A DNA stretch of 64,000 nucleotides. Source: Propioniciclava sp. MC1595. Its GTDB lineage: Bacteria; Actinomycetota; Actinomycetes; Propionibacteriales; Propionibacteriaceae. Positions 1 through 7,882 of this stretch are shown here, in pieces (the first letter of the stretch is position 1; each line of letters begins with the position of its first letter). The position numbers were made by a program, and so were the translations under genes. The DNA lies in NCBI RefSeq assembly GCF_017569205.1, contig NZ_CP071870.1, positions 930,001-994,000 on the forward strand, written 5' to 3'. The notes under the pieces were generated by a model. It had not been told where the DNA came from and made no database searches. It saw nothing but the letters and a program-made list of their open reading frames with translations.

Positions 1-363
1 GCGTCCGGTCGTCTCGCCGACGTGGGCGAGCTGCGCTGGTCCGACAACGCGGCCGTCGTGGTCGTGCTGGCCGCCGACGGCTACCCGGGCACCGCTGCGG
101 CCGGCGGACGGATCGCCGGGCCGCGACTGTTCGGCTCCGACGACGCGGTGAGCATCCTGCACGCCGGCACGGCGCTGTCCGGGGACGACCTGGTCGCCGC
201 CGGCGGCCGTGTGCTGGGAGTTGTGGCGCGGGCGTCCGATCTGGGCGCGGCGCGCGAGCAGGCGTACGGCGCCATCGACGCGCTCGACGCGCCCACGCTG
301 TTCTGCCGGCGTGACATCGCTGAGCGGGCGGCGTCCGGTCTGATCGGGACGCCGGCGCTCTGA
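1..363 (+). CDS. purD: Phosphoribosylamine-glycine ligase (GAR synthetase), C-terminal end
   Basis: The frame is open from base 1, so the gene is cut by the window edge and only the last 120 residues are seen. The segment DNAAVVVVLAADGYPG followed by a C-terminal small domain is typical of the end of PurD, which joins phosphoribosylamine and glycine in purine synthesis in the cytoplasm. The ATP-grasp core lies outside the window, so catalytic residues cannot be checked. purB, purC, purF and purM are also in the window but not contiguous with it. Confidence 0.9.
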   Translation, partial: ASGRLADVGELRWSDNAAVVVVLAADGYPGTAAAGGRIAGPRLFGSDDAVSILHAGTALSGDDLVAAGGRVLGVVARASDLGAAREQAYGAIDALDAPTLFCRRDIAERAASGLIGTPAL

Positions 364-392
364 GGCGGGGTGCGGTCCCGAAGGTGGTGGAC

Positions 393-536
393 ATGTCGAC
401 GACCGAATGCCGCCTGCGACGCTGGCACCCCGAGGACGCCGCCGTGCTGTACGCCGCAGTGCAGGATGAGGAGATCGCCCGCCAATTGCCGCCGCTCGAG
501 ACCGACCCGACGCCCGCGCGTACGCCGCATCATTGA
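393..536 (+). pseudogene. Remnant of a GNAT-family acetyltransferase (N-terminal 47 residues)
   Basis: A 47-codon frame starts ATG and reads CRLRRWHPEDAAVLYAAVQD, which matches the first strand and helix of RimJ/RimL-type GNAT acetyltransferases. It then ends at TGA after DPTPARTPHH. The acetyl-CoA binding part of the fold is absent and I see no continuation downstream before vapB. It is best read as a 5' remnant left by a deletion between purD and the toxin-antitoxin pair. Whether it is translated is unknown. Confidence 0.6.
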
Positions 537-571
537 GCAGGTGCTCTGATCATCATCATGCCTGACTTGTC

Positions 572-583
572 GCATCATGATGC
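572..583 (+). promoter_or_regulatory. Palindromic operator in the vapBC promoter
   Basis: GCATCATGATGC is a perfect 12-bp palindrome ending 12 bp before the vapB ATG. A TAGCCT box (584-589) follows it and sits 6 nt from the ATG, which suggests a leaderless transcript, with a CTGAC-like -35 near 562. Ribbon-helix-helix antitoxins usually autoregulate at such sites. VapB binding is inferred. Confidence 0.5.
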
Positions 584-595
584 TAGCCTTGGTGC

Positions 596-835
596 ATGAG
601 GACGACGATCACGGTGGCCGACGATGTCGCGGCCGAGATGGAGCGGCTGCGCCGCGAACAGGGGCTGGGCCCCAGCGAGGCGCTGAACCTGCTGGCGCGC
701 CGCGGCATGACCGCTCCGCGCGTCGACTACGTGTACACCCCGATCACCTTTGACATGGGCTACACCATCGATGTCACCAACATTGGCGAGGTGCTCGACA
801 TGCTCGATCAGTGGGAGCTGGAGGAGCGCGCGTGA
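596..835 (+). CDS. VapB-type antitoxin (ribbon-helix-helix)
   Basis: This 79-residue protein starts RTTITVADDVAAEMERLR, the beta strand and first helix of a ribbon-helix-helix DNA-binding antitoxin. The C-terminal half (YTIDVTNIGEVLDMLDQWELEE) would be the toxin-wrapping tail. Its TGA overlaps the GTG of the next gene, the tight coupling usual in toxin-antitoxin operons. It should neutralise the PIN toxin downstream and repress its own promoter through the palindrome at 572-583. The start is set by the upstream -10 box. The exact VapB subfamily is uncertain. Confidence 0.8.
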   Translation: MRTTITVADDVAAEMERLRREQGLGPSEALNLLARRGMTAPRVDYVYTPITFDMGYTIDVTNIGEVLDMLDQWELEERA

Positions 836-1272
836 TCGTCGACGCCAACGTGCTGCTGTACGCCGTGGCTCAGCAGTCGCCGCACCATCGGGCTGCAGCC
901 GCGTGGCTGGACCGGGCGCTGGCGGGGGGCACCCGTGTCGGCCTGCCCTGGCAGACGATCGGCGCCTTCCTGCGCATCAGCACGCACCCGCGCATCCCCA
1001 CCGTGTCGCTCACGCCCGGGCAGGCCCACGAGGTGATGGAGGGATGGCTCAGGTCTCCTGCCGTGTGGGTCCCGCCCGCGACGGAACGCACGGTGGCGAT
1101 CTACACAGAGCTTGCCCTGCGGCACCACGTCACGGGGAACCTCGTGACCGATGCCCAACTGGCCGCCCTCGCGCTGGAGTACGGCGTGGCCGTGGTGTCG
1201 GCCGACAGCGACTTCGCCCGCTTCACCGAGGTGCGTTGGATCAACCCCCTGACCGAACGCACCGAGGCCTGA
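832..1272 (+). CDS. VapC-type PIN-domain ribonuclease toxin
   Basis: This 146-residue PIN-domain protein belongs to the actinobacterial Mtu-PIN subfamily. The first acidic residue is D4 in MIVDANVLLY; D107 lies in NLVTDAQLAAL, and D125 and D127 in VVSADSDFARF. These form the Mg2+ site for RNA cleavage. The segment GLPWQTIGAFLRIS is typical of the family but offers no acidic residue at the usual second position. The GTG start overlaps the antitoxin stop in GTGA. As for other VapC toxins, the expected role is growth arrest by cleaving tRNA or rRNA; the target cannot be told from sequence. Confidence 0.85.
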   Translation: MIVDANVLLYAVAQQSPHHRAAAAWLDRALAGGTRVGLPWQTIGAFLRISTHPRIPTVSLTPGQAHEVMEGWLRSPAVWVPPATERTVAIYTELALRHHVTGNLVTDAQLAALALEYGVAVVSADSDFARFTEVRWINPLTERTEA

Positions 1273-1333
1273 GGCCCGTTCGCGGCCGGACGCCGTGGGC
1301 GTGCGTCGAGCCGCCCGTGGGAGAATGCGGGCC

Positions 1334-2764
1334 ATGACCGTCCCGAACGTGTTGGCCACCCGTTACGCGTCGCCCGCCATGCGCGACATCTGGAGCCCCG
1401 AGCACAAGATCGTCGCCGAGCGCCGCCTGTGGCTGGCCGTGATCGAGGCGCAGCGCGACCTGGGCGTGGACTTCGGCGGGGCCGACCCCGACGCGGTGCT
1501 CGACGCCTACCGCGCGGTCATCGACAGCGTCGACCTCGACTCCATCGCCGCGCGCGAGCGGGTGACCCGCCACGACGTGAAGGCCCGGATCGAGGAGTTC
1601 AACGACCTCGCCGGCCACGAGCACGTCCACAAGGGCATGACCTCCCGCGACCTCACCGAGAACGTCGAGCAGTACCAGGTGCTCGCCTCGCTGAAGCTGG
1701 TGCGCGAGCGCATCGTGACCGTCCTGGTGTCGCTCAGCCGCCTCGCCGTGCAGTACCGCGACCAGGCCATCGCCGGCCGCTCGCACAACGTGGCCGCCCA
1801 GATGACCACGCTCGGCAAGCGGTTCGCCACGGCGATCGATGAGCTGCTGGTCGCCTACGAGCGCGTCGACCAGCTCATCGACCGCTACCCGGCCCGCGGC
1901 ATCAAGGGCCCGGTCGGCACCGCCCAGGACATGCTCGACCTGCTCGGCGGCGACGCCGCCAAGCTCGCCGACCTGGAGCAGCGGGTCGCCAAGCACCTCG
2001 GCTTCGAGCGCGTGCTCACCTCGACCGGCCAGGTGTACCCGCGCAGCCTGGACGTCGACGTGCTCTCGGCGCTCAGCCAGGTGGCTGCGGCGCCGTCGAA
2101 CGTGGCGACCTCCATCCGGTTGATGGCGGGCGCCGAGCTCGTGACCGAGGGCTTCAAGGAGGGCCAGGTCGGCTCGTCCGCGATGCCGCACAAGATGAAC
2201 ACCCGCTCCTGCGAGCGCGTCAACGGCTTCGCGGTCATCCTGCGCGGCTACCTGTCGATGGTCGGCGAGTTGGCCGGCGACCAGTGGAACGAGGGCGACG
2301 TCTCCTGCTCCGTGGTCCGCCGCGTCGCCCTGCCGGACGCCTTCTACGCCCTCGACGGCCTCTTCGAGACCTTCCTCACCGTGCTCGGCGAGTTCGGCGC
2401 GTTCCCGGCCGTCATCGAGGCCGAGCTGCAGCGCTACCTGCCGTTCCTGACCACCACCAAGGTGCTCATGGCCGCGGTCCGCCACGGCGTCGGCCGCGAG
2501 GCGGCCCACGAGGCGATCAAGGAGCACGCGGTCGGCGTCGCACTCGCCATGCGCCAGGGGCAGAAGGAGAACGACCTGCTCGACCGCCTCGCCGCCGACC
2601 CGCGGCTCGGCGTCTCCCGTGAGGTGCTCGCGGACGCCGTGGCGAACCCGCTGGACCTCACCGGCTCCGCCGCCGCCCAGGTCCACGCCGTGGTCGAGCG
2701 CGTGCGTGAGCTCGCGGTGAAGCACCCCGAGGGCGCCTCCTACGCCCCCGGCGCCGTCCTGTAG
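1334..2764 (+). CDS. purB: Adenylosuccinate lyase
   Basis: This 476-residue cytoplasmic enzyme splits fumarate from SAICAR and from adenylosuccinate, serving both the IMP and AMP branches of purine synthesis. The fumarase/aspartase signature GSSAMPHKMNTRSCER is present with its catalytic serine loop, and TSRDLTENVEQ is also typical. The length matches other actinobacterial PurB. ATG 1334 is preferred over ATG 1325 because a GAGAAT box (1321-1326) lies 7 nt upstream, as expected for a leaderless mRNA. It stands alone rather than in an operon. Confidence 0.96.
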   Translation: MTVPNVLATRYASPAMRDIWSPEHKIVAERRLWLAVIEAQRDLGVDFGGADPDAVLDAYRAVIDSVDLDSIAARERVTRHDVKARIEEFNDLAGHEHVHKGMTSRDLTENVEQYQVLASLKLVRERIVTVLVSLSRLAVQYRDQAIAGRSHNVAAQMTTLGKRFATAIDELLVAYERVDQLIDRYPARGIKGPVGTAQDMLDLLGGDAAKLADLEQRVAKHLGFERVLTSTGQVYPRSLDVDVLSALSQVAAAPSNVATSIRLMAGAELVTEGFKEGQVGSSAMPHKMNTRSCERVNGFAVILRGYLSMVGELAGDQWNEGDVSCSVVRRVALPDAFYALDGLFETFLTVLGEFGAFPAVIEAELQRYLPFLTTTKVLMAAVRHGVGREAAHEAIKEHAVGVALAMRQGQKENDLLDRLAADPRLGVSREVLADAVANPLDLTGSAAAQVHAVVERVRELAVKHPEGASYAPGAVL

Positions 2765-2850
2765 GTCGCGCCACCACAGCGACGGACGATGACTTGCGGG
2801 GCGCGCAGAATCGCCCTTTCCCCGGCGTGACGTGAGTGGAACCGCTGATT

Positions 2851-2918
2851 TGTGACCGCATGGTTACCGAATTTCGCGCCCGAAGCGTGGACAGGCCCCA
2901 CCGCCTCCTCGGTAGGTT
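2851..2918 (+). promoter_or_regulatory. Promoter and candidate operator of the glu operon
   Basis: An imperfect inverted repeat, GTGACC (2852-2857) and GGTTAC (2862-2867) separated by 4 nt, lies in this intergenic region and partly resembles a CRP/GlxR half-site pattern. A TAGGTT box (2913-2918) is 7 nt from the gluA ATG, implying leaderless transcription; a weak TGGACA lies further upstream. The identity of any regulator is inference. Confidence 0.4.
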
Positions 2919-2925
2919 CTCCCCC

Positions 2926-3666
2926 ATGGCTGAGCCGCTCGTGGTCCTCAAGGACGTCAACAAGCACTACGGGGACATGCACGCCCTCAAGCAGATCAAC
3001 CTGACGATCGGCAAGGGCGAGGTCGTGGTGCTCATCGGCCCGTCCGGGTCGGGCAAGTCGACGCTGATCCGGACGATCAACCGCCTCGAGACGATCACCG
3101 ACGGCACGATCACCATCGACGGCGTCGTGCTGCCCGAGGAGGGCAAGGGCCTGGCCAAGCTGCGCTCCGACGTCGGCATGGTGTTCCAGTCCTTCAACCT
3201 GTTCGCCCACAAGACGATCCTCGAGAACGTCACCCTCGGCCCGATCAAGGTGCGCGGCATGAAGAAGGCCGACGCCGACGCCAAGGCCATGGAGCTGCTC
3301 AAGCGCGTGGGCGTCGACCACCAGGCCGCCAAGTACCCGGCCCAGCTCTCGGGTGGCCAGCAGCAGCGCGTCGCGATCGCGCGCTCGCTCGCCATGGAGC
3401 CCAAGGTGATGCTCTTCGACGAGCCGACCTCCGCGCTCGACCCCGAGATGATCAACGAGGTCCTCGACGTCATGATCCAGCTCGCCAAGTCGGGCATGAC
3501 GATGGTCGTCGTCACCCACGAGATGGGCTTCGCCCGCAAGGCGGCCGACCGCGTCGTGTTCCTGGCAGACGGCCAGATCGTCGAGGAGGCCGACCCCGAC
3601 GAGTTCTTCACCAACCCCCAGTCGGACCGCGCCAAGGACTTCCTCGGCAAGATCCTGACCAAGTGA
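2926..3666 (+). CDS. gluA: Glutamate ABC transporter, ATP-binding subunit
   Basis: This 246-residue ABC ATPase of the polar amino acid class powers a glutamate-type importer at the inner membrane face. Walker A is GPSGSGKST, the Q-loop is [10 protein letters not shown], the ABC signature is LSGGQQQR, Walker B is [14 protein letters not shown], and the H-loop is VVVTHEMG. It is the first of four genes in the order ATPase, binding protein, permease, permease, which matches actinobacterial gluABCD. ATG 2926 lies 7 nt after a TAGGTT box with no Shine-Dalgarno. Specificity for glutamate over aspartate or glutamine is by synteny. Confidence 0.93.
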   Translation: MAEPLVVLKDVNKHYGDMHALKQINLTIGKGEVVVLIGPSGSGKSTLIRTINRLETITDGTITIDGVVLPEEGKGLAKLRSDVGMVFQSFNLFAHKTILENVTLGPIKVRGMKKADADAKAMELLKRVGVDHQAAKYPAQLSGGQQQRVAIARSLAMEPKVMLFDEPTSALDPEMINEVLDVMIQLAKSGMTMVVVTHEMGFARKAADRVVFLADGQIVEEADPDEFFTNPQSDRAKDFLGKILTK

Positions 3667-3719
3667 CCCCTGTCCGAACCACAACCGATTCGCCACCACC
3701 TGCAAGAGGAGAAACCACC

Positions 3720-4559
3720 ATGTTGACCAAGAAGCTGATCGCCGCCGCCGCCTCGGCGGGCCTGGCGCTCACCCTGGCCGCCTGTGGCGGCGGTACGGCC
3801 ACCCCGGGTGCCGGCGGGGCCGGTGCCGGCGACGGCATCACCATCGGCATCAAGTTCGACCAGCCCGGCCTCGGCCTGAAGGAGGGCGACGCCTACAGCG
3901 GCTTCGACGTCGAGGTCGCCAAGTACGTCGCGAAGGAGCTCGGCCACGAGGAGGGCGCCATCAAGTGGGTCGAGTCGCCCAGCGCGCAGCGCGAGACCCT
4001 CATCGAGACCGACCAGGTCGACCTGATCTTCGCCACCTACTCGATCACCGACAAGCGCAAGGAGCGCGTCTCCTTCGCCGGCCCGTACTTCATCGCAGGC
4101 CAGGGACTCCTGGTGCGCGCCGACGAGGCCGACATCAAGGGCCAGGACACCCTGGGCGGCAAGAAGCTCTGCTCGGTCACGGGTTCGACCCCCGCGCAGA
4201 AGATCAAGGACGCCTACCCCGACGTCGAGCTGCAGGAGTTCGGCACCTACTCCGAGTGCCTCCCGGCCCTGCTGAACGGCACCATCGACGCCGTCACCAC
4301 CGACGACACGATCCTCGCCGGTTTCGCCGCCCAGCAGCAGTACGCGGGCAAGCTGAAGCTTGTGGGTGAGCCCTTCACCACCGAGAACTACGGCGTCGGC
4401 CTGAAGAAGGGCGACACCGCGCTGTGCGAGAAGGTCAACGCCGCCATCACCAAGATGGTCGAGGACGGCGCCTGGGAGGCCGCGATCGAGGAGACCCTCG
4501 GCGCGGCCGACTACACCCCCGGCCCCGGCAACCCGCCGACCCCGGCCGCCTGCTCCTGA
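3720..4559 (+). CDS. gluB: Glutamate ABC transporter, substrate-binding lipoprotein
   Basis: This 279-residue secreted binding protein starts MLTKKLIAAAASAG and has a lipobox LAAC with the lipidated Cys at 22. A low-complexity G/A/T linker follows, then the family 3 solute-binding fold (GFDVEVAKYVAKELG, DLIFATYSITDKRKERVSF). It would capture glutamate outside the membrane and deliver it to the two permeases. A strong AGAGGAG ribosome site (3705-3711) sets the ATG. The 53-nt gap after gluA is consistent with one operon, with higher translation of the binding protein. Confidence 0.93.
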   Translation: MLTKKLIAAAASAGLALTLAACGGGTATPGAGGAGAGDGITIGIKFDQPGLGLKEGDAYSGFDVEVAKYVAKELGHEEGAIKWVESPSAQRETLIETDQVDLIFATYSITDKRKERVSFAGPYFIAGQGLLVRADEADIKGQDTLGGKKLCSVTGSTPAQKIKDAYPDVELQEFGTYSECLPALLNGTIDAVTTDDTILAGFAAQQQYAGKLKLVGEPFTTENYGVGLKKGDTALCEKVNAAITKMVEDGAWEAAIEETLGAADYTPGPGNPPTPAACS

Positions 4560-4657
4560 TCCCGTGCTGAGGGTGGGCGCGTCGCACCAGCGTGCGGCGC
4601 GCCCACCCCACGCTGACCTGTCCCACCAACGCTGACCCAACAACTCGGAGGGGGCGC

Positions 4658-5329
4658 ATGCTCGACATCCTCGCGCGGTACGACATCGTCGGGGCGTTCT
4701 GGATGACCATCCAGTTGTCCTTCTGGGCGGCCCTCGGGTCGCTCGTCCTCGGCACGATCCTGGCCGTCATGCGGGTCTCGCCGGTGACGGTGCTCCAGAA
4801 GCTCGGCGCCTTCTACGTCAACGTCGCCCGCAACACGCCGCTGACCCTGATCCTGGTGTTCTGCGTGCTGGGCGCCTTCTACATCCTCCAGATCTCGCTC
4901 GCCCCGGCGAGCGCGCCGCTGCGCACGCAGATCTTCCTCTGGGCCCTCGTCGGGTTGTCCGCCTACCACGCCGCGTTCGTGTGCGAGGCGCTCCGCTCGG
5001 GCGTCAACACCGTGCCGGTCGGGCAGGCCGAGGCGGCCCGCGCGATCGGCCTGACGTTCACCCAGTCGCTGTCGCAGGTGATCCTGCCGCAGGCGTTCCG
5101 CGGTGCGATCGCGCCCCTCGGCTCGGTGCTGATCGCGCTGATCAAGAACACCACCGTGGCCTCGATCATCGGCAGCCAGGAGGCCTCGGCGATGATGAAG
5201 ACGATCGTCGAGAACGAGACCGGCTCCCTGATCGTGTTCTTCATCTTCGCCCTCGGCTTCGTCATCCTGACCCTCCCGATCGGCGTCGGCTTCACCGAGC
5301 TCTCGCGTCGCCTGGCGGTGAAGCGATGA
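4658..5329 (+). CDS. gluC: Glutamate ABC transporter, permease subunit
   Basis: This 223-residue permease of the HisM/GlnP type has about five membrane segments and the EAA loop EAARAIGLTFTQSLSQVILPQAFR, which contacts the ATPase. With the next gene it would form the heterodimeric channel for glutamate uptake. A GGAGGGGG ribosome site (4647-4654) precedes ATG 4658. Its TGA overlaps the ATG of gluD, so the two permeases are translationally coupled. Confidence 0.93.
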   Translation: MLDILARYDIVGAFWMTIQLSFWAALGSLVLGTILAVMRVSPVTVLQKLGAFYVNVARNTPLTLILVFCVLGAFYILQISLAPASAPLRTQIFLWALVGLSAYHAAFVCEALRSGVNTVPVGQAEAARAIGLTFTQSLSQVILPQAFRGAIAPLGSVLIALIKNTTVASIIGSQEASAMMKTIVENETGSLIVFFIFALGFVILTLPIGVGFTELSRRLAVKR

Positions 5330-6276
5330 GCGCACAAGCCGTCCTGTTCGACGCGCCCGGCCCCAAGGCCCGCCGTCGCCACGCGATCCTGACCGTGCTG
5401 GGCCTCCTGGCGGCCGCCGGCCTCATCGGTGCCTTCACCTGGCGGCTGTACGAGACCGCCCAGCTCGAGCCCCAGCTGTGGACGCCGTTCCTCGACGGGG
5501 CCACCTGGACCCAGTACCTGCTGCCCGGCCTGTGGAACACCCTGAAGGCCGCGCTGGTCTCGGTCGTCTTCGCCATCGTGTTCGGCCTCATCTTCGGCAT
5601 GGGCCGCCTCTCGCAGATCAAGCCCCTGCGCTGGGCGTGCGGCGTGATCGTGGAGTTCTTCCGCGCCGTCCCGGTGCTGCTGATGATGACGTTCCTGTTC
5701 TACTTCATGGCCCGGAACCTGGGCGTGCCCGGTGCGGCGGCGTCCTTCTGGGCCGTCGTCATCGGCCTGACCCTGTACAACGGCTCGGTCATCGCCGAAC
5801 TGGTGCGCTCCGGCGTCCACCAGCTGCCCAAGGGGCAGGGCGAGGCCGGTCTCGCGATCGGCCTGACCCCGGCACAGACGCTGCGGTCGATCCAGCTGCC
5901 GCAGGCGCTGACCGCGATGCTGCCGGCGCTGATGAGCCAGCTCGTCGTCATCCTCAAGGACAGCGCCTTGGGCACCGCGATCACCTACCCCGAGCTGATC
6001 GCCGCCGCGCGCCAGCTCGGATCGCGCCACGGCAACGTCATCGCCGCCTACCTGGTGGTCGGCCTGATCTTCGTGCTGATCAACTGGCTGCTGACGATCG
6101 CCGCCGGCCGCCTCGAGCGGTTCATCAACCGTCGCGGCCACACCGCCGCAGCGGCCACGACCGCGGCGTCCACCCTCGTGCAGGGTGGCGGCGCCCCCGG
6201 TGAGTTCGGGGCCAACATCGCCGACGCCGTCGAGGAAGAGGTCGACGACTGGCGGCGCGAACGCCACCACCGCTGA
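5326..6276 (+). CDS. gluD: Glutamate ABC transporter, permease subunit
   Basis: This 316-residue permease is longer than gluC. It has an extra N-terminal membrane helix (ILTVLGLLAAAGLIGAF) and a charged C-terminal tail ending EEVDDWRRERHHR. The EAA loop is seen in GLAIGLTPAQTLRSIQLPQAL. It overlaps gluC by 4 nt (ATGA). The tail of about 50 residues after the last helix is predicted cytoplasmic and has no obvious function. A strong hairpin terminator follows 13 nt after the stop. Confidence 0.92.
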   Translation: MSAQAVLFDAPGPKARRRHAILTVLGLLAAAGLIGAFTWRLYETAQLEPQLWTPFLDGATWTQYLLPGLWNTLKAALVSVVFAIVFGLIFGMGRLSQIKPLRWACGVIVEFFRAVPVLLMMTFLFYFMARNLGVPGAAASFWAVVIGLTLYNGSVIAELVRSGVHQLPKGQGEAGLAIGLTPAQTLRSIQLPQALTAMLPALMSQLVVILKDSALGTAITYPELIAAARQLGSRHGNVIAAYLVVGLIFVLINWLLTIAAGRLERFINRRGHTAAAATTAASTLVQGGGAPGEFGANIADAVEEEVDDWRRERHHR

Positions 6277-6289
6277 CCTGCGGAGCACC

Positions 6290-6322
6290 GACCGGGCCGG
6301 ACGCTGGGCGTCCGGCCCGGTC
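6290..6322. terminator. Hairpin terminator between gluD and the convergent flavoprotein gene
   Basis: A perfect 15-bp stem (6290-6304 with 6308-6322) with a 3-nt loop lies between two convergent genes. It begins GACCGGGCCGG and has no long T-run, as is common in GC-rich actinobacteria. It probably works in both directions. Confidence 0.8.
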
Positions 6323-6361
6323 GTGTGTTCGGGGTCGGTCGGGACTGTCGGTCGGAGCCGG

Positions 6362-7795
6362 TCAGGCCGGGGCCGCGACGTCGCGCAGCAGCCACGAGAC
6401 GGCCTGCGCGCCGGTCCACCCGTCGGGGTGCTCGGCCTGCAGGCCGTGCGCGCCGGCGAGGTCGGAGCCCAGGGTGACCGCGGGCTCCTCGACGTAGCCG
6501 CCCTTGCGGCGCTGGGGCATGCCGATGTTGGCGAACAGGGCGTTGCACAGGCACTTGCGTCCGTCAGTCTGCTGGACGTCGCCGCCCTTGCGCTCGAACA
6601 TGTGCACGGGCTCGGACGCGCAGCGGTAGACGACCTTGCCCTCGGCCGTCTCGGCGGGCTGGCGCAGGTAGCCGAGGTCGCAGATCCGGTCGCGGGCGGC
6701 GTACACCTCGGGCTCGGACAGCGTGCCGGCCAACCGCGCCACCTTGAACGGGAACCCCGTCGGCGAGGCCAGCGCGTCGTTCTTCACCGTCAGCGTGCCC
6801 GCGCGCAGTTCGTCGAGCAGCTGCCCGCGGATCTCGTCGGTCAGCCCCGACTCGGCGGCGAGGGCGAAGATCGTGCCGCACTGGACGCCCTGGGCCCCGG
6901 CCCGCACCGCCGCCGCGACCTTCTCGGGGGTCGACCAGGCGCCGGCCAACCAGAACGGCAGGCCGAGGGCCACCATCTTCTCGATGTCGGCCTCGTCCTT
7001 GGGGGAGTAGATCGGCTCGCCGTTCTCGTCGAGGGTGAGCTTGCCGCGCGGGGGAGCGCTGTGGCCGCCGGCGACCGGCCCCTCGACGACGAAGCCGTCG
7101 GGGCGGATCTCGGGGTCGCGGGCGAGGTAACCGCCCAGCACGTGCAGGGAGATGATCGCGATGAACTCGGGCCGCTTGAGCTGGTCGACCGCGTCGCCGA
7201 GGTAGGTCACCGGGTCCAGCACCGCGGTGTGGGTGCGGGTCTGGGACTCGACCTCGATGGTCAGGCGGCCGGGGCGTCCGGCGGCGAACTCGGTGAGCAC
7301 CCGCGGCATCTCCTTCGGGATGCCCGCGCCCATCAGAACGTAGTCGACGCCCGCCAGCATCGCGCCGAGCGTGGCCGAGAGCGTCGCGGTCTGGATCTTC
7401 TGCAGGAAGTTGATGCCCACCACGCCGTCGTGGCCCTCCTTGGCCAACCAGACGTCGACGAAGTTTCCGACCAGGCTGAGCTCGATCGCCGCGCGGCTGG
7501 GGGAGATGGTGAGCGTGGGGTGGGGGCGGTAGGGCTGCCCCTCGGCGCGCCCGCCGGGCAGGAAGTAGGCGGCCAGCACCCGCTCGGCGATCTCGGGGAC
7601 GGGGAAGTGCGCGATCGCGCGGCGGACGTGGCCGCCGGGGTCACCGTCCTGCAGCACGCGCGCGACGACGCCGTCGAGGGCGGTGCCGGACACGACGCCC
7701 AGCTGGCCGGACCGCGCGACCGCGTTGGCCAGCTGCCACGAGGACACGGCGACGCCCATGCCGCCCTGGATGATGGTCGGGTGGGTTCGGGACAT
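6362..7795 (-). CDS. Nitronate monooxygenase / 2-nitropropane dioxygenase-like FMN protein
   Basis: This 477-residue TIM-barrel flavoprotein starts SRTHPTIIQGGMGVAVSSWQLA, the usual nitronate monooxygenase opening. VVEGPVAGGHSAPP and GAQGVQCGTIF are the FMN-phosphate regions. It is over 100 residues longer than simple nitronate monooxygenases. The C-terminal extension has Cys residues (VYRCASEPV, GRKCLCNALFANIG), as in the PfaD-like branch of the superfamily. The substrate is unknown. ATG 7795 is chosen; an upstream TTG would run into the operator. Expression is probably controlled by the palindrome at 7826-7847. Confidence 0.8.
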   Translation of the reverse strand: MSRTHPTIIQGGMGVAVSSWQLANAVARSGQLGVVSGTALDGVVARVLQDGDPGGHVRRAIAHFPVPEIAERVLAAYFLPGGRAEGQPYRPHPTLTISPSRAAIELSLVGNFVDVWLAKEGHDGVVGINFLQKIQTATLSATLGAMLAGVDYVLMGAGIPKEMPRVLTEFAAGRPGRLTIEVESQTRTHTAVLDPVTYLGDAVDQLKRPEFIAIISLHVLGGYLARDPEIRPDGFVVEGPVAGGHSAPPRGKLTLDENGEPIYSPKDEADIEKMVALGLPFWLAGAWSTPEKVAAAVRAGAQGVQCGTIFALAAESGLTDEIRGQLLDELRAGTLTVKNDALASPTGFPFKVARLAGTLSEPEVYAARDRICDLGYLRQPAETAEGKVVYRCASEPVHMFERKGGDVQQTDGRKCLCNALFANIGMPQRRKGGYVEEPAVTLGSDLAGAHGLQAEHPDGWTGAQAVSWLLRDVAAPA

Positions 7796-7825
7796 CACGG
7801 AGCCGTTCACTAGGGGGCGTGTTCT

Positions 7826-7847
7826 CAACCTACGGTAACGTAGGTTG
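7826..7847 (-). promoter_or_regulatory. 22-bp perfect inverted repeat, operator of the flavoprotein gene
   Basis: Arms CAACCTACG (7826-7834) and CGTAGGTTG (7839-7847) are exact reverse complements around GTAA. The repeat lies 31 bp before the ATG at 7795 and contains a minus-strand TAGGTT -10 candidate. The other neighbour ends here, so the site can serve only the leftward gene. The size and symmetry suit a TetR-family repressor, but no such regulator is encoded nearby. Confidence 0.75.
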
Positions 7848-7882
7848 TGGCGTCCTGAAAGTGAAGGTGACCGTGGTTGCCA

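Noticed and set aside
1241-2725. Long open frame antisense to purB (494 codons)
   Set aside because: It comes from GC-rich third positions of purB; composition is His/Gly/Asp/Val-rich and shows no known motif.
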